This document shows, one piece after another, positions 1-11,800 of a stretch of DNA of 64,000 nucleotides. Position 1 is the first letter of the stretch, and the number at the start of each line of letters is the position of its first letter. Made by a program: the position numbers and the translations under genes. Below the pieces are notes generated by a model, which had not been told where the DNA came from, made no database searches, and was given only the letters and a program-made list of their open reading frames with translations. The stretch comes from Branchiostoma lanceolatum (Eukaryota > Chordata > Leptocardii > Amphioxiformes > Branchiostomatidae), in NCBI RefSeq assembly GCF_035083965.1, contig NC_089727.1:19409269-19473268 (forward strand), written 5' to 3'.

Positions 1-494
1 CACACATGTAGGGTTTCTCGCCACTGTGTTTTGTTTTATGCTCATTTAAATGCAGAATAGTCGCACTGGTCACACTTGTAGGGTTTTTCACCTGTATGCG
101 TGCTCATGTGTTGAGCCAAGGCAGACTTCTTAACTGCCCTGTACCCGCACTCTCCACACATGTAGGGTTTCTCAACGGTGAAATTTGCTTGATGTTGGTC
201 CAAACTTGATTTCTGTGTAGCAGAGTAGTCACAAAGGTTAGACTTGTAGGGGTTTACTCCAGTATGAAGACTCATATGTACAGAAAAGTTAGACCATCGA
301 GTTGTTCTGTACCTACACTCCCCGCACATGTAGAATTTCTCCCCATCGTTATTAAAGTTGACTTCTTGTGCTGCCATCTGGTCTTCAACGGTGTTTGTTT
401 TGCTGTCGCAATCAACCTTCGAAACCCCAATAGGAGACCCATCACAGCTGTTCTGAACTACTCCGGTGGGATACCCATGCCTTGCGGTTGCCAT
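1..494 (-). CDS. C2H2 zinc-finger protein, 5' coding exon, cut by window edge, frameshifted
   Basis: Lancelet-type C2H2 zinc-finger gene, probably a DNA-binding nuclear protein. The start is the ATG at 494..492, just inside an exon that follows a good acceptor (TTTTCTCATAG, about 502), so the 5' UTR is likely spliced. After about 50 linker residues come finger 1 (C-x2-C-x12-H-x3-H, intact), finger 2 (first Cys replaced by Ser/Asn and last His by Phe, so probably unable to bind zinc), finger 3 (intact, followed by HTGEKPY linker) and the start of finger 4. In finger 4 only 22 nt separate the second Cys codon and the first His codon where 36 are expected. This 14-nt loss puts the frame into a TGA at about 42, while the correct frame (LNEHKTKHSGEKPYMC) continues to the window edge. 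Either a pseudogene or an assembly error; the rest of the gene is not visible. Confidence 0.75.
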
Positions 495-3408
495 GTCCAA
501 CCTATGAGAAAATGAATACATGTTTTCTCTTAGTTCTTTGATTATGATACTGAGTTCTAACTTGATCAAGTTAAATAATTACAACTTAACGAATAAAAAC
601 TCAACCTACAACGATTTTGCTATTTTCGTGATAAAGGAAATGTTTGTTTTTTTATTTTACTCGCTGCAGTAAAAAAAAAAAAAAAACTACTGCAACTGCG
701 TGTCCTTACAAGCACATAGTCGACCCGAAATATCGCTATATATTCGTATACTAGTACATGTATCAAAAATAATTAATTCTACTATAGGAGTGGAGAACAA
801 GTACTGGGTGATGCGAGTTTCGACCGTAAACAGCCTACCTATATGCACCCTCCACCCCCACCACCCCTATACACACACATACACACCAATTCCCTTTGGA
901 CAGGAAATGACAATGTGGCACTGTACTCAAGTTTCTTACCTACCAACTTCAAGGGTCAATTTTAATATATATTCATGATCACTTCAAGGTGTATCCACAA
1001 CCGTGTTTTACGTCTTATAATATGAGTGTCTTACAATCACATTGTCTTTCATTATCATTACAGTCCCGATAAAACGGCCACTTTGCCTGGTCTATGATGT
1101 GCATGTAGGTAACGAGAGACGACGTACGTATGTTTTGCCTCGCCCCCCTCCCCCTTCAAGTCTTCACTATTCACATCCAGAAAAGGCCCGCAAATTATCA
1201 TCGCACTGAGGTCCTTCCCCCACAGAAATGAACTTAAACTATTTCGCTTGATGTCAGAATACTTGGCTTGTGATTTCTGGGATTACCTGCTTCCTGTGAT
1301 GGTTTTTCTCCTCACGTAAACCGGGACTCAGGCAGCTTTCGTCGTATCGGGGGGTCAGAGGTGAGCGTAATGTGGGTCAAAGGTGAAATCGTAAACCTGA
1401 TTACCCTTGAAAGACATTTGACTTCGGATAACTCAATACGTTCGCCTTTTCCCATTCTGTCTACGTTTTGTTCTTAAAATCTAATTGTGTGAACGGGTAC
1501 TATTTGTGATATCCATTCACTCATCCATCCATTCATTCATTCATTCATTCAATAATCATTACTTAGAAATTGGTACCTACTGGCTGTAACAATACAGCCC
1601 GGTGAACTCTAAAACACATCTTCAAAGTGAATTATAAAACCCCAAAAAAATCTAAACATAGTTGAATGGAGGTGACGACTACGACAATAAGGACTACAAT
1701 AAGTTGCCGACCAAAACTTCTGATTGGAGAAAGAAAATTAATTGCGTCCCCTGAAAGGCACAAATGCACCAAACGCGCTAAAGCGGGTCAACGACCAATA
1801 GGACGCTTTGCATTGCGCGTGTTTGTAAACATAACAAGCTGTAATGGTGACCAATCGATAAACCAACCAATAATCAATCAATCAATCGCCTTTAACTAAG
1901 CAGACCTGTCTTAAGCCACTCGTACTATCGTTGGTCTGGAAAAAGGCAGGTCAAAGGTGAATCGGATTCTTCACCAAATAAGCAAACAGGACTAGCACTA
2001 GCGTCACACGGGGATACAAAAAAAACGCCACTTGTGTTATGTGGTACAGGGTGGTTCAAGATGAGCTTAGGAGACGTCCCAAGCATCTGGCACAGCGGTG
2101 AAGATCAACTTTACCTTTACAACAACAACGGAAGGATCGAATCAGGGTGTGGTGATGCACGATGTCTTTGTTACACCGTAACTGCTTTTATCGTTAATGT
2201 AATATGGTAATTGCACCCCTATATTGACGCGCAATGTGGTACTGCCCTCTCATAGGGACCATGCTTTAAATCCGTTCCATGTCGCTGAATGTCGTAAACA
2301 GATACAGGGTAGATTCTTTCGCTACTTGCTGTGATCGTATAGTCACTGTTACATTGTATAATAGACAACGTGTATCACCACGCGCAACCTAGCAAACGAC
2401 ATATGCCAAGCCACATACCAATGCGGCAACGGGAATTGTGAGTTCTCGCTGCGAACATGTGCAGAAGTGACCTCCTGTTTATGTAGTATGGTGTCCAGTC
2501 CCAGAGGGCGCACATGTGTGCACGGGTCGGGGCTGTGCGCTTTTACGCCCCAGCGATATTTAATTTCAAGATCGCCGTGTAAAAATTGCAAATCTCTGGA
2601 CCTTCAAACTTACCACACTTGTAGTTTGTAGTACGGTGGCTGTGACAATGTAAAAAGTTTACGCAGGGGGATAAAAGATTGTTGAGATATGTCTCTCAGA
2701 AAAGAGCCCTCGGGCTGCCGCGAAGTCACTTCCGGTTTGCCTGGAAACCATACCATCGGGGGCTCCCCGATATCTCTACGGCGCTGGGAGTGATCCCCGC
2801 CCGCCCAGACAGCTTAGCCCGCTCGGGGTTTGGGATTACGGCCTTGGATTAAATTAGTTCTCCCCCTAGTAAAGTATCACATGATGATAGGACTGACAGC
2901 TCTAATCGAGAAATAGTGCTTCATCATAAAGATGACATACAATGGACGAAGCCATTAAAGTCTGGGGCCATCATTAACAATTATCCAGTATGATGGCTCA
3001 CCCCTAGACAATTAATCGCCAATACAAAAAAACAACAGGATGGTAATTCCTAGAAGTGCATCAGGGTCTGTGATTTCACACCTTACATCAAGATCCATTC
3101 CATGCATTTATCTTACAACTAGCAGGTCACTAGCAAAGGAAATTAACAAACACCTTACTCACGATGTATGTACACAATATAAATACTTCACCGAGAATTG
3201 TGTCCTACGGACTCTTGTTTTTTTTTTTCTTTTTCTTATCACACTGCATTATATATTTATCATTAAACACGTTTAACATTCTTTGAAAGAATCATGAATA
3301 TCACGGACAAGTTGGATTTATCACAAGATTGAAAAGAGGACAGGAAGAAAAGTTCTAATGAGCAGAGTTTTGAGTGACGGCAATTTCTACATGTAACAGT
3401 TTATGATG
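495..3408. other. intergenic, no gene recognised
   Basis: No convincing coding exon, RNA gene or transposon termini seen. Small open frames on both strands (for example around 700-978 and 1666-1899) lack codon structure or recognisable domains. A short (ATTC)n run lies at about 1522-1550 and a poly-A run at 670-685. Confidence 0.5.
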
Positions 3409-4000
3409 ATGTATATGTTAAAATCTTTAATCTGGCATAGAAGCTGTATACAGTGTAGTCTACCCCCATAACATACCAATTATTCCCAACAAGAATTAAT
3501 TCTATCACTGTATATGTTTAAATCTTTTGTTTAGCATAGAAGCTGTATACAGTGTAGTCTACCCCCAAAACATGCCAATTATTCCCAACAAGAATTAATT
3601 CTATCACTTTGTCTAGCACAGAAGCTGTATACAGTGTAGTCTGCCCCCAAAACATGCCAATTATTCCCAACAAGAATTAATTCTATCACTGTATATGTTA
3701 AAATCTTTTGTCTAGCATAGAAGCTGTATACAGAAAGGGTTAAAGATAGAAAGAAACCATGACAAAGTAGAAAGCCCGACAAAAACGCCTAAAAACACGT
3801 CAAAAACCTGCCGGACCCACTCCTCTGCTTGGAGAGTACTTTGTCTAGCATAGAAGCTGTATACAGTGTAGTCTGCCCCCAAAACATGCCAATTATTCCC
3901 AAAAAGAATTAATTCTGTCACTGACAGCTCATGTATTAAAACTAAAGATCACTAGTTGAAGTTTCGACCATAAAAATAATGGTCTAAATGAGTTTTTCTC
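3409..4000. repeat. five tandem copies of an ~99-bp AT-rich unit (left part of lectin unit 0)
   Basis: A unit containing AAGCTGTATACAGTGTAGTC, then CCAATTATTCCCAACAAG, then GAATTAATTCTATCACT recurs with AAGCTG at 3441, 3540, 3622, 3721 and 3854 (steps 99, 82, 99, 133). The last step holds an insertion (about 3737-3842) ending in CTCTGCTTGGAGAG, the terminus of a MITE seen at 18116 and 54548. The single-copy equivalent of this unit lies upstream of each lectin paralogue (about 10710, 19300, 24070, 29830), so this block is the start of a degraded fifth paralogous unit. Confidence 0.75.
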
Positions 4001-4800
4001 CACTGCACGAAATGGCCTCGTTTCCCGGCGTATACGTACCGGTATTTTTTTTTGTATTTTTGTCGGATACTGACGGATACTGACGGATACAGGCGGATTC
4101 GTGCAACGTATCCGACTATTTCCGCACCGGTATATGGAATATTTCCGGAAGAATCCGAAAGTAAGGTATTTTCGACGAATACGGAGCCGTACACTGCACG
4201 GAAATGCCACCGACCCTGACGGATACGAACAGGAATTTTTCTGTATTTTTGGCGGATACTGACGGATACTGACGGATACCGGCGGATCTAACCTAACGGA
4301 TCCGACTAAATGCGCACTGGGATATGGAATATTTCCGGAAGAATCCGAATTTAAGGTATTTTCGACGAATACGGAGCCGTGCACTGTACGGAAATGCCAG
4401 AGATCCTGACGGATGCGTACATGGATTTTTCTGTATTTTATGGCGGATACTGACGTATACTGACGAATCCAACCTAACGGATCCATAAATTTCTGCACCG
4501 GGATCGGGAATATTTCCGGAGGAATCCGAAAATGAGGTATTTTCGACGGATACGGAGCCGTACACTGTACGGAAATGCCAGAGATCCTGACAGATACGTA
4601 CAGGAATTTTTCTGTATTTTCTACAATAAAATGGCGGATACTGACGGATACAAGCGGACTGTGATCCGGAACCTCAGATCCAGAGGAATACAAAAATAGG
4701 AATTTTCGACGGATATGGGGCCGTACATTGCACGAAATTGCCCAAGATCCTGACAGATACGTACAGTATGTATTTGCCACGGATACAGACTGATCCAACA
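4001..4800. repeat. left subterminal tandem array of the CACTA-like element
   Basis: CACTGCACG-like starts recur at 4001, 4192, 4382, 4563 and 4726 (steps 191, 190, 181, 163). Each unit contains repeats of ACGGATACTG, then ATATGGAATATTTCCGGA, then TTTTCGACGAATACGGAGCC. The unit length matches the 190-bp free MITEs of the family. The long minus-strand frame over this array (4801..3929, 290 codons) arises because the repeat has few stop codons; since the period is not a multiple of three, each unit is read differently, so I do not call it a gene. Confidence 0.75.
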
Positions 4801-5499
4801 TACAGACTTTCTACAATCTTTGACATATTGATTGTGACTCTCAATATGTTTGTATTTGCCACGAATATGTACAAATCAAACACACAAAGTTTGATAGAAT
4901 GGTTGATTATTTATAAATACGCGTGCATTTTTAATTTAACGATACCCAAAACATTATTATTCAATGACAGGAAGTTTTGGGAAAGCCTGAATGTAACATT
5001 ATTTCAGATTTCAACATATATGCATTTCTAAGTTCAAAAACTATCAAATACAATACGGAAGTTCTATGTGGCTAAATAATCCATTTCGTTTAAGACATGT
5101 ACAGGCCGAGGGACATCCACATACTCAAAGCACCTCTGCATATGCAGGTTAATGTCGGTAAATTGGGGTTGTGTAAGCACAATTGTTATAAAATGTATTG
5201 CAATTAACAACCATTACATCGTGGTGGTAATATTTACTGCTGTATAGTGCACTTGGACCAAAAATTTCTACATGTTCTACATATTCTACTCAAGTAATGA
5301 AAGCCTTTGTGGCCAGCTCTTCGTCTAAAAGATATCAGATACAATTAATTTCAAATACAGAGGTTGAAAATAGAAACTTCAAAGTAACATTATACTGTCT
5401 GAAAAACTCCCATGATGGCACGCCACATTTTACACGTAAGTAGTATATGCCGTGGAACTGCATGTGTATAATCGCCCTCTCCCCATTCTCTGACTACAT

Positions 5500-5957
5500 C
5501 TTAGTTCACTTCTTCCATGCACTCTTGGTAAGGTACAGGCAAGGCTGATTTCTTCTGTATCTGCATGTTGGACTCACTTGGAGTTCATCTTGTGATGAAC
5601 CAGTTCCTATATGATAAAACCAAATGATGAATAAATATCAATTCACATACTTAGTATTTAAGTAACATGTCACATGATTTTGACATAACTGTGATCAAGG
5701 AGGTTATATAGACTATATAACCTCCTTGCTGTGATGGGTTTCGTTTCATCACAGCAGCTAACAAAAAACAAGGGACAATGGGTATCCATCATGCCTGTCT
5801 CAGCTAACATTGAAGTGTACCGATGATGGACTTAAGCCTTACCGAAGGAGCCTGAGGTACTCAGCATCTGAGCATCTGACAGCTGATTGCTTTGTTCCAA
5901 GCCAAGCTAAGGTCCTCACAACATGTGCTGCATTTGTGAAGGAAGTATCTGCCGATG
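5500..5957 (-). other. possible captured or transposase exons inside the CACTA-like element
   Basis: On the minus strand, 5957..5843 is open between an acceptor-like TATACAG and a strong donor (CTTCG/GTAAGG). A second acceptor-like TATAG ends at 5607 and leads into a short open stretch from 5606. Both segments are open in more than one frame, and no start or family is recognisable. CACTA elements are known to carry host-gene fragments, which is one explanation; the remains of a transposase gene are another. Weak evidence. Confidence 0.2.
5696..5728. repeat. perfect 33-bp palindrome
   Basis: Arms of 16 bp (CAAGGAGGTTATATAG and its exact inverse) around a single central A, inside the unique middle of the CACTA-like element. 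It can form a hairpin; function unknown. Confidence 0.8.
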
Positions 5958-6789
5958 CTGTATAGGATATATATATATAAAGGGAAACAATGACAAATGT
6001 TAAACATATCACATAATCACATTTGTAAAAAACGAATCTGGCATCGTTTAATTGAATACGTAAAACTTACATTCATAACTTGAATATGATATTGATCAAA
6101 CATGTACAGCTATAACTGAATACAATAATCATTAGAACACACTACTACTGGTACCTCCTCATAAGTTCCAGCTCACTATCCACAAACTGTGGGACCTTTG
6201 TGGGACAAATACTTATGACATTCCCTTCCGTTACAGGATATCTTTAATTATCTTTCCCTCAACCGCTTGCTATGTTGTATCTGAAACGTTAACCAGACAC
6301 AAATGTCTGTTGACCATTGGCAAGAACGAACAAATTGAAAGCTATAAATTTCCTAGATCCTAACGGTGTAGAAGTGCAGGTCGGCTGGACAATTCTTATT
6401 GTCATGGAAATGCGATGATATGTCAAGCCACAATAGGAGGATAACTGACGTTCAAACTAGTTAGAAACAGGAATTTTCCAATTTGTACTTACCAAAGGGC
6501 AGTCCCTCTAAGTGATGAATCGACTCCCCACCAACTTTACAAGGGGGAGGGGGGCGACGAATATTGCATTCACGAAGAAGACTACTTCGCAATGACGCGC
6601 GTTTGAGTTTACGCCGAATTCCCTTCGACTCTCAAGTCACTAAAAATCACTGGTCGACCATGGTAGATTCTGACGATGCCATATTAAGCACAGAGAGTGA
6701 TGAAACGCCGTTCTTGTCTCCGTGCTGTTCACCGACAAAACCGTTTCTCGCGCCTGACGTCATGACACGCAGCGTCTTGTGGGAGATCA

Positions 6790-7567
6790 GACACGAATCC
6801 GTGTTCCGTATACGTCAGGATTTGTCGGAACTGTTGGATCTGAGGTGCATCGGATCCAATCGGAAACGTTCCGTATCTGCTATGATGCACGATTGCGGAT
6901 CCGCTGGATTTTTCAGGATCTGAGATCATGCCGTGTGGTGTGTATTTGTTGGTAAGGATCCGAAGCAACTACCGACAAATAAACAATCCGATTATCTCTG
7001 CCATATTGACAAATATCTGAAAACGAAGGTTCCGCGCAAATATCCTCAGGTATCCGAGGCGCATCACGGATCCAGACGTATACGACGTCGGAATTGCCGG
7101 ATCTGAGCTATACCTGGTATTTGTCTGAATTTGCTCGGAAACGTTCCGTATCTGTACCCGAAACGTATGAAGGATCCAGACGTATACGGCGCCGGAATTG
7201 TCGGATCTGAGGTGCATCGGATTCAATCGGAAACGTTCCGCGTCTGCTATAATGCGCAATTCCGGATCTGCTGGATTCGTCAGGAAATGAGATCATGCCG
7301 TGCCGTGTGTATTTATTCGTCAGGATCCGAAACAACTACCGACATACAAACAATCCGAACATTCCAAATACAAAAAAAACGAGGGATCCGCACAAATATT
7401 TTCGCATCACGGATCCAGAGGAATACGGCGTCGGAATTGGTCGGATCTGCGGGCACCTCAGTATCCGAGCAGTGAACTGGGATTTTTCCGGATTCGCTCG
7501 GAAACGTCATGAGGCCCGATTCCGGATACGTCGGATCCGTCAGGATACGTGGCCATTTCGTGTAGTG
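6790..7567. repeat. right subterminal array of the CACTA-like element
   Basis: GGATCC/GATACG-rich repeats. A segment of about 145 bp starting near CGGATCTGAGGTGCATCGGA occurs at about 6837 and again at about 7203. The array ends in the element terminus at 7567. Overlapping open frames on both strands are shadows of the repeat. Confidence 0.6.
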
Positions 7568-7655
7568 CTCTCTAAGGTATACAAAAACAGATATAAAGAG
7601 GCAAACTTGTACTTGAAAACATGTGGGTGGGGATAGCGATAATATCCTCAATCAT

Positions 7656-8782
7656 TGCCTTCGCCGCGAGGGTATGCATTTGGTCGGGATTTGTGGAGTG
7701 ATGGTGTTGGCGGTATAACTCTCGAAGACAAGGTTGGATGTTGGTGATTTTCGGTAGGTAAGTTTCTGTTAGGGAGTCGAAAGTCAAGTTCAAAGATGGG
7801 TTTTCTGCGGTGTTCCTTTAGAGCTGTAGTGGAAGTTTTGTGTTAATGCTTAGTTTGTTGGCGACATAACTCGAAAGAGATTCACTGGATCGTGATTAAA
7901 TTTAGTAGTTTGTTGGGGGTAAGGGAAACGAAGGTCAAGTTCGAAGATGGGTCTTGTGAGGGGTTCAACGGTACTACAGGGGTCATTTTATTATCTAAAT
8001 TTTGGAGGAGGATAACTAAAGCAGGGTTTGGCGGATCTCAATTGTTTTGGGCAAGGAGAAACGATTAGTGATGATTAACATAATGAAATGCAAATCAGGT
8101 AATTTTTTCCATGATTAATGAGAAAAAGTTAAAATTCCCTTTCAACTTACTATTGTGTCTATATATTCAGGTTAAATTGCACTGACAGGCCTGCCGGCGG
8201 GTGACCTTCTTTCCCCGGGAGCGTTCCTCATGGGACGTCACTGGAGCCCAGTAGGGAGAGAATATGTACTATTTTTGCTTGCCTGTTCTTCTTCTTCGTC
8301 TTCTGCCAAAAAGCAAGTAGATGTGAGGTGGTAGCTCTACCAAGGGTATTGCAGAAAGTAATATGTATCTTGTACATTGTTCTTATGTTATTTTTGAGAT
8401 GTAGGTACCTTTAAGAATGATTAATGCACCTGGCCATAAATTATGCTTATGAGGACCTCATTTGCATAATCTATGCTGAATTTTGTATTTCCCTTACCGT
8501 AAAAGCTACAGATGTAATATTTGTGATGTAGGTACTTTTAGGAAAGGTGAATATACCTGGACATAAATTATGAAGACCTCATTGCCTTTCTAGTTTGCTT
8601 AATTAATAAGAAAAATGCCATGATTCCAAAGCTGTAAATAACGGTAATTTGATACTTGCATTCGTAACTTAAATGAATGTGAACATCATCATACATATTC
8701 AATCCATAACACACCTTTCAAACACATCCTTCATACAAGTTAACACTATTCGGCGAAGGTATGGGATCGCCGAACTCTAGTT
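7656..8782 (+). mobile_element. 'CTTCGCCGAG' repeat family, copy 1
   Basis: Runs from GCCTTCGCCGCGAGGGTATG to GGCGAAGGTATGGGATCGCC...CTCTAGTT, the same two ends as the copies at 17213, 43421 and 53643. It interrupts lectin unit 0, whose flanks resemble the uninterrupted stretch at about 24270-24330. The interior has repeated sentences of the type 'ATAACTCGAGAAG...TGATTTTTGGTAGG...GGTCAAGTTCGA', typical of the family. Non-coding. Confidence 0.6.
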
Positions 8783-9790
8783 CTACATGTTTTTGAGAAA
8801 AAGATAGACATGATCTTTGATGAAAATCCGTACAAGTCTATGAAGTGAGTTCTATTGGTCTGCATGCTAAGACGCGCATACGCATTGTTACCTACATCAA
8901 TAGCCGTTACGGTAATTCCTAATTTTGATTGCCGGCATCGTCAGAGTCTCAATAACCATCATGCCACTCCCAAAAACACTGTCAGAATACGTACATGTGT
9001 CATGTGAGTTTCTGTAAAAAAAACCAATACAGATGCGAAGAGAAGTTATTAAAATCATAACAGTCCCCTACTAGATCTCTTATAATATGAAGGTCCTTGC
9101 ATTATTCTTTGTACAAAGACCGGGTTACCGATCAGATGTAATCCATGAAATCCCTCTTCCAACGTAGCGACCAGACAATTATTGTGGGTGGAAAACAGAG
9201 AGGGAAACAAGTAGTGCTAAACGTCTGAAATCTCACATTTGGGTAAACAAGCTGGTGGCGAGAAGACGCCTGCCTGCGAGAAATCAGTTGATTTTCCCTT
9301 GACTCTTTCTGCGCTGCGGGGGGATCGGTGCGTTTCGCTGCGGTGTGATGCGTTCAGCTAAAGAATACCCCCAACCCGTACATATACAGGACCCACATAT
9401 AAAGGTTCTCTCTTTATAAACAGCCTATATATAGGCTTTCCATAGGACAAGAGTTTCAATAAGTGCAATTATGTTATACTGTTGAGAAAACCTGACTCCG
9501 GAAACCATATATCATTAATATCTTGTAGCCAATTATGCGTAATTCATATTTGCAAACTAACCTTCATCTCATCAAAAAGATATATCTTTTTTTTTTTTAA
9601 TTTGGTTGGATATAAGATTAACAGAAACTTAGCCACCGGAAAATGTCGAAAAATCTAAAATGTTTTTATTTGTTTTCTTCCTTTAGATTCTCCCGGTAAG
9701 TAGCTGTGAATGACTAAACATGGACAGCAGTACAGACTTCAGGCATGAAATAAGGACTTGGTTATCCGGATGTGGAGATCACTTAGGAGA
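8783..9790 (+). pseudogene. ghost lectin unit 0: upstream region joined directly to the last exon
   Basis: The upstream region and exon-1 leader (to CTGCCTGCGA, 9271-9280) run straight into sequence equal to the last intron of the intact gene (compare 9281 onward with 22850 onward). A terminal exon follows after an acceptor at 9686. Everything from start codon to lectin domain is missing. The junction shares about 4 bp (CGAG) with both parents. The terminal exon copy also has an extra stop in its longer frame. Confidence 0.7.
9095..9125 (+). promoter_or_regulatory. POU/SOX-like motif, unit 0
   Basis: A degraded TTGCATTATT followed by the palindrome TCTTTGTACAAAGA and GACCGGG. This is the same block found upstream of all lectin units. 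SOX-type HMG proteins bind WWCAAWG (here TACAAAG on both strands); binding itself is inference. Confidence 0.4.
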
Positions 9791-10328
9791 TGACCAAAAG
9801 TAGAGTGTTTTTTTAATTAAGTGACGACCGATTCTTACAATGTTGCCACTATAAGAATCAGTTTATCTTCAGTCCAGTATTTCTAAATTGACTGTAGGCT
9901 TAGTAAGAAAAACGGTTTGTTAAATTCATGTTCATTTAAGCATCAAAAAGTATAATTTGTTACTCTTAAGCAATGAAAAAATATTGAAACACAAGCAATA
10001 TAATGTGCAATGCGTAACTTATGAAATGTGGTTTGCAATGCGGATCAAGAAAGGTTTTGTTTAGTTTATTTTGATCGTATATCAAGACTTACCGTTCGTT
10101 GAAATATAGATTAGAGAACAAGGAAAAAGTATGACACTTTTCTCTTTGATTTAAATGATTATTGTATAAAAATGCTAACAATATATAACATATTGTGTTG
10201 AGCGAACTGTACCTTGGGTTATCATTGGAATATGGTGATTAGAAAGGGGACATATAAGATCAATATTTAAATCCTAATGTCATTGGCATTGATAAACGTT
10301 AGGTGAAAAGCATAATTTTGAGAGTATA

Positions 10329-10518
10329 CACTGCACGAAATGGCCTCGTATCCCGGCGTATACGAACAGGGATTCCTCCGGAAATATTCCATATCCCGGT
10401 GTGGATTTAGCGTTTCCGTTAAAACTTACGGATACGCTAAATCCGCACCGGGATATGGAATATTTCCGGAGGAATCCCTGTACGTATACGCCGGGATACG
10501 AGGCCATTTCGTGCAGTG
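10329..10518. mobile_element. 190-bp palindromic CACTA-like MITE, copy A
   Basis: Begins CACTGCACGAAATGGCC and ends with its exact inverse. The whole 190 bp folds back on itself through a central CGTTTCCGTTAAAACTTACG region. The 3-bp flank ATA is duplicated (10326-10328, 10519-10521), and the paralogous unit at about 19135 shows the empty site GAGAGTATATTTGC with a single ATA. Small open frames on either strand are hairpin shadows. Confidence 0.85.
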
Positions 10519-11417
10519 ATATTTGCAATCATAAGCTGTTGCATCATTTTCCCATTAGATGTATTTATATTAGAATTTTGCTTAGCCTTGACAAATGAGG
10601 AGTACAAGAGGGAAGGTTGGGGTTGGGTTTGTCATAAAGATGTGAGGCTGTAAAGAAGTGAAGGAGTGAAAACCCTGCGGTAACCCTACACGACGCCACA
10701 GATAGACAAGCTGTATAAAATTTAGTCTACTCCCCAAAACATGCCAATTATTCTTAACAAGAATTGATTATATCAATGACAGCTCATGTATTGAAAATAA
10801 AGGTCACTTGTTGAATTTTGGACCATAACGAATACATTTTCTAAGTGTGTTTTTCTCTCTATGAGGTACACGACAATAGGTAAAGAAGCAAACATGTGGA
10901 AAAGATAGCGATATTTTTCTCCATATCTATACATGATGCTGAGAAAAAGGTTAACCTGACCTTTTGATGAAAATCCGTACAAGTCTATGTAGTGAGTTCG
11001 ATTAGTCTGCTTTTTAAGACGCACATACGCATTGTTACCTACGTCATTAGCCGTAGTGCTTAGCTTTGATGGGTTGCATCGTCAACGTCTCAATAATTAT
11101 CATGACACTCCCTAAAACACTGTCACAATGTATTTGTGTCATCTCAGTTTTCTGAAAACAAGAATGATACGAAGAAAAGTTATAACAATCATACAGTCGA
11201 CTACTAGACCTCGCATAAGATGAAGGTCTTTTGAATCTTTCTTTGTACAAAGACCGGGTTACCCGAGCAGATGTAATCCATGAAAACCCTCTTACAACGG
11301 AGGGACCAGACAATCATTGTGGGCGGAAAACAGAGAGGGAAACAAGTAGTGCCGATATGAACGTCTGGAAACTCACATTTGGATAAACAAGCTGGTGGCG
11401 AGAGGACGGCTGCCTGT

Positions 11418-11513
11418 GATGGACGAAACTGACATCTACGAGGATGTCAACTCCCCGTCGGGGATTTCGGCCGCCAGCATGCTAGTTGACCTCAACCAAT
11501 TAGCGTGCTTTTG
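11418..11513 (+). pseudogene. relict lectin exon 1 (unit 1)
   Basis: The ATG at 11418 opens MDETDIYEDV..., the same peptide as the tail exon of the lectin genes, but no donor follows and the frame ends near 11511. Similar relicts lie about 860 bp upstream of each real first exon. Confidence 0.5.
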
Positions 11514-11800
11514 ACAAACGTCATTGTTTGTGCATCTCGTTGATTCCCGCAGTGTTTAACTTTGTTGGTGCCCGTAGTACTTAACTGTGATAGGGTGGCA
11601 ACATCAGCGTCAATAATCCTTTTGACACTCCCAAAACACTGTCATAGCTTTCATACTGCCTTCTGTTGCAGCTGTAAGGAGTTGGAGGCGGAGGATGGTG
11701 ATTTTCCAAGATTATTTTTTTTCTTTCCGCAGGTTTCATTTGGTGTTTTCTGATGTAGCCCATGTAGTCTCCTATAACGGATCTCTTCCAAAATGAAGTT

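Larger units (their letters stand above)
4001..7567. mobile_element. CACTA-like (EnSpm-type) non-autonomous DNA transposon, 3.57 kb
   Basis: Starts CACTGCACGAAATGGCC at 4001 and ends with the near-inverse GGCCATTTCGTGTAGTG at 7567. It is flanked by a 3-bp direct repeat CTC (3998-4000 and 7568-7570). The paralogous region near 10855 has one uninterrupted CTC in the same context (GTTTTTCTCTCTATGAGG), so the insertion is defined against an empty site. CACT(A/G) ends, a 3-bp target duplication and extensive subterminal repeats are the known hallmarks of CACTA/EnSpm elements. No long transposase frame is visible in the 1.9-kb centre, so I regard it as non-autonomous. The two 190-bp palindromes at 10329 and 37203 share its termini and are probably its MITE derivatives. 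Confidence 0.8.

Noticed and set aside
3929..4801. 290-codon open frame on the minus strand
   Set aside because: It lies on the CACTA-like subterminal array; the repeat period is not a multiple of three, so each unit is read in a different way and no domain results.
7131..7651. Several overlapping frames of about 112 codons on both strands
   Set aside because: Shadows of GGATCC/GATACG repeats at the right end of the CACTA-like element.
10280..10598. Overlapping frames on both strands of about 65-82 codons
   Set aside because: Both strands of a palindromic MITE encode similar peptides; there is no gene.
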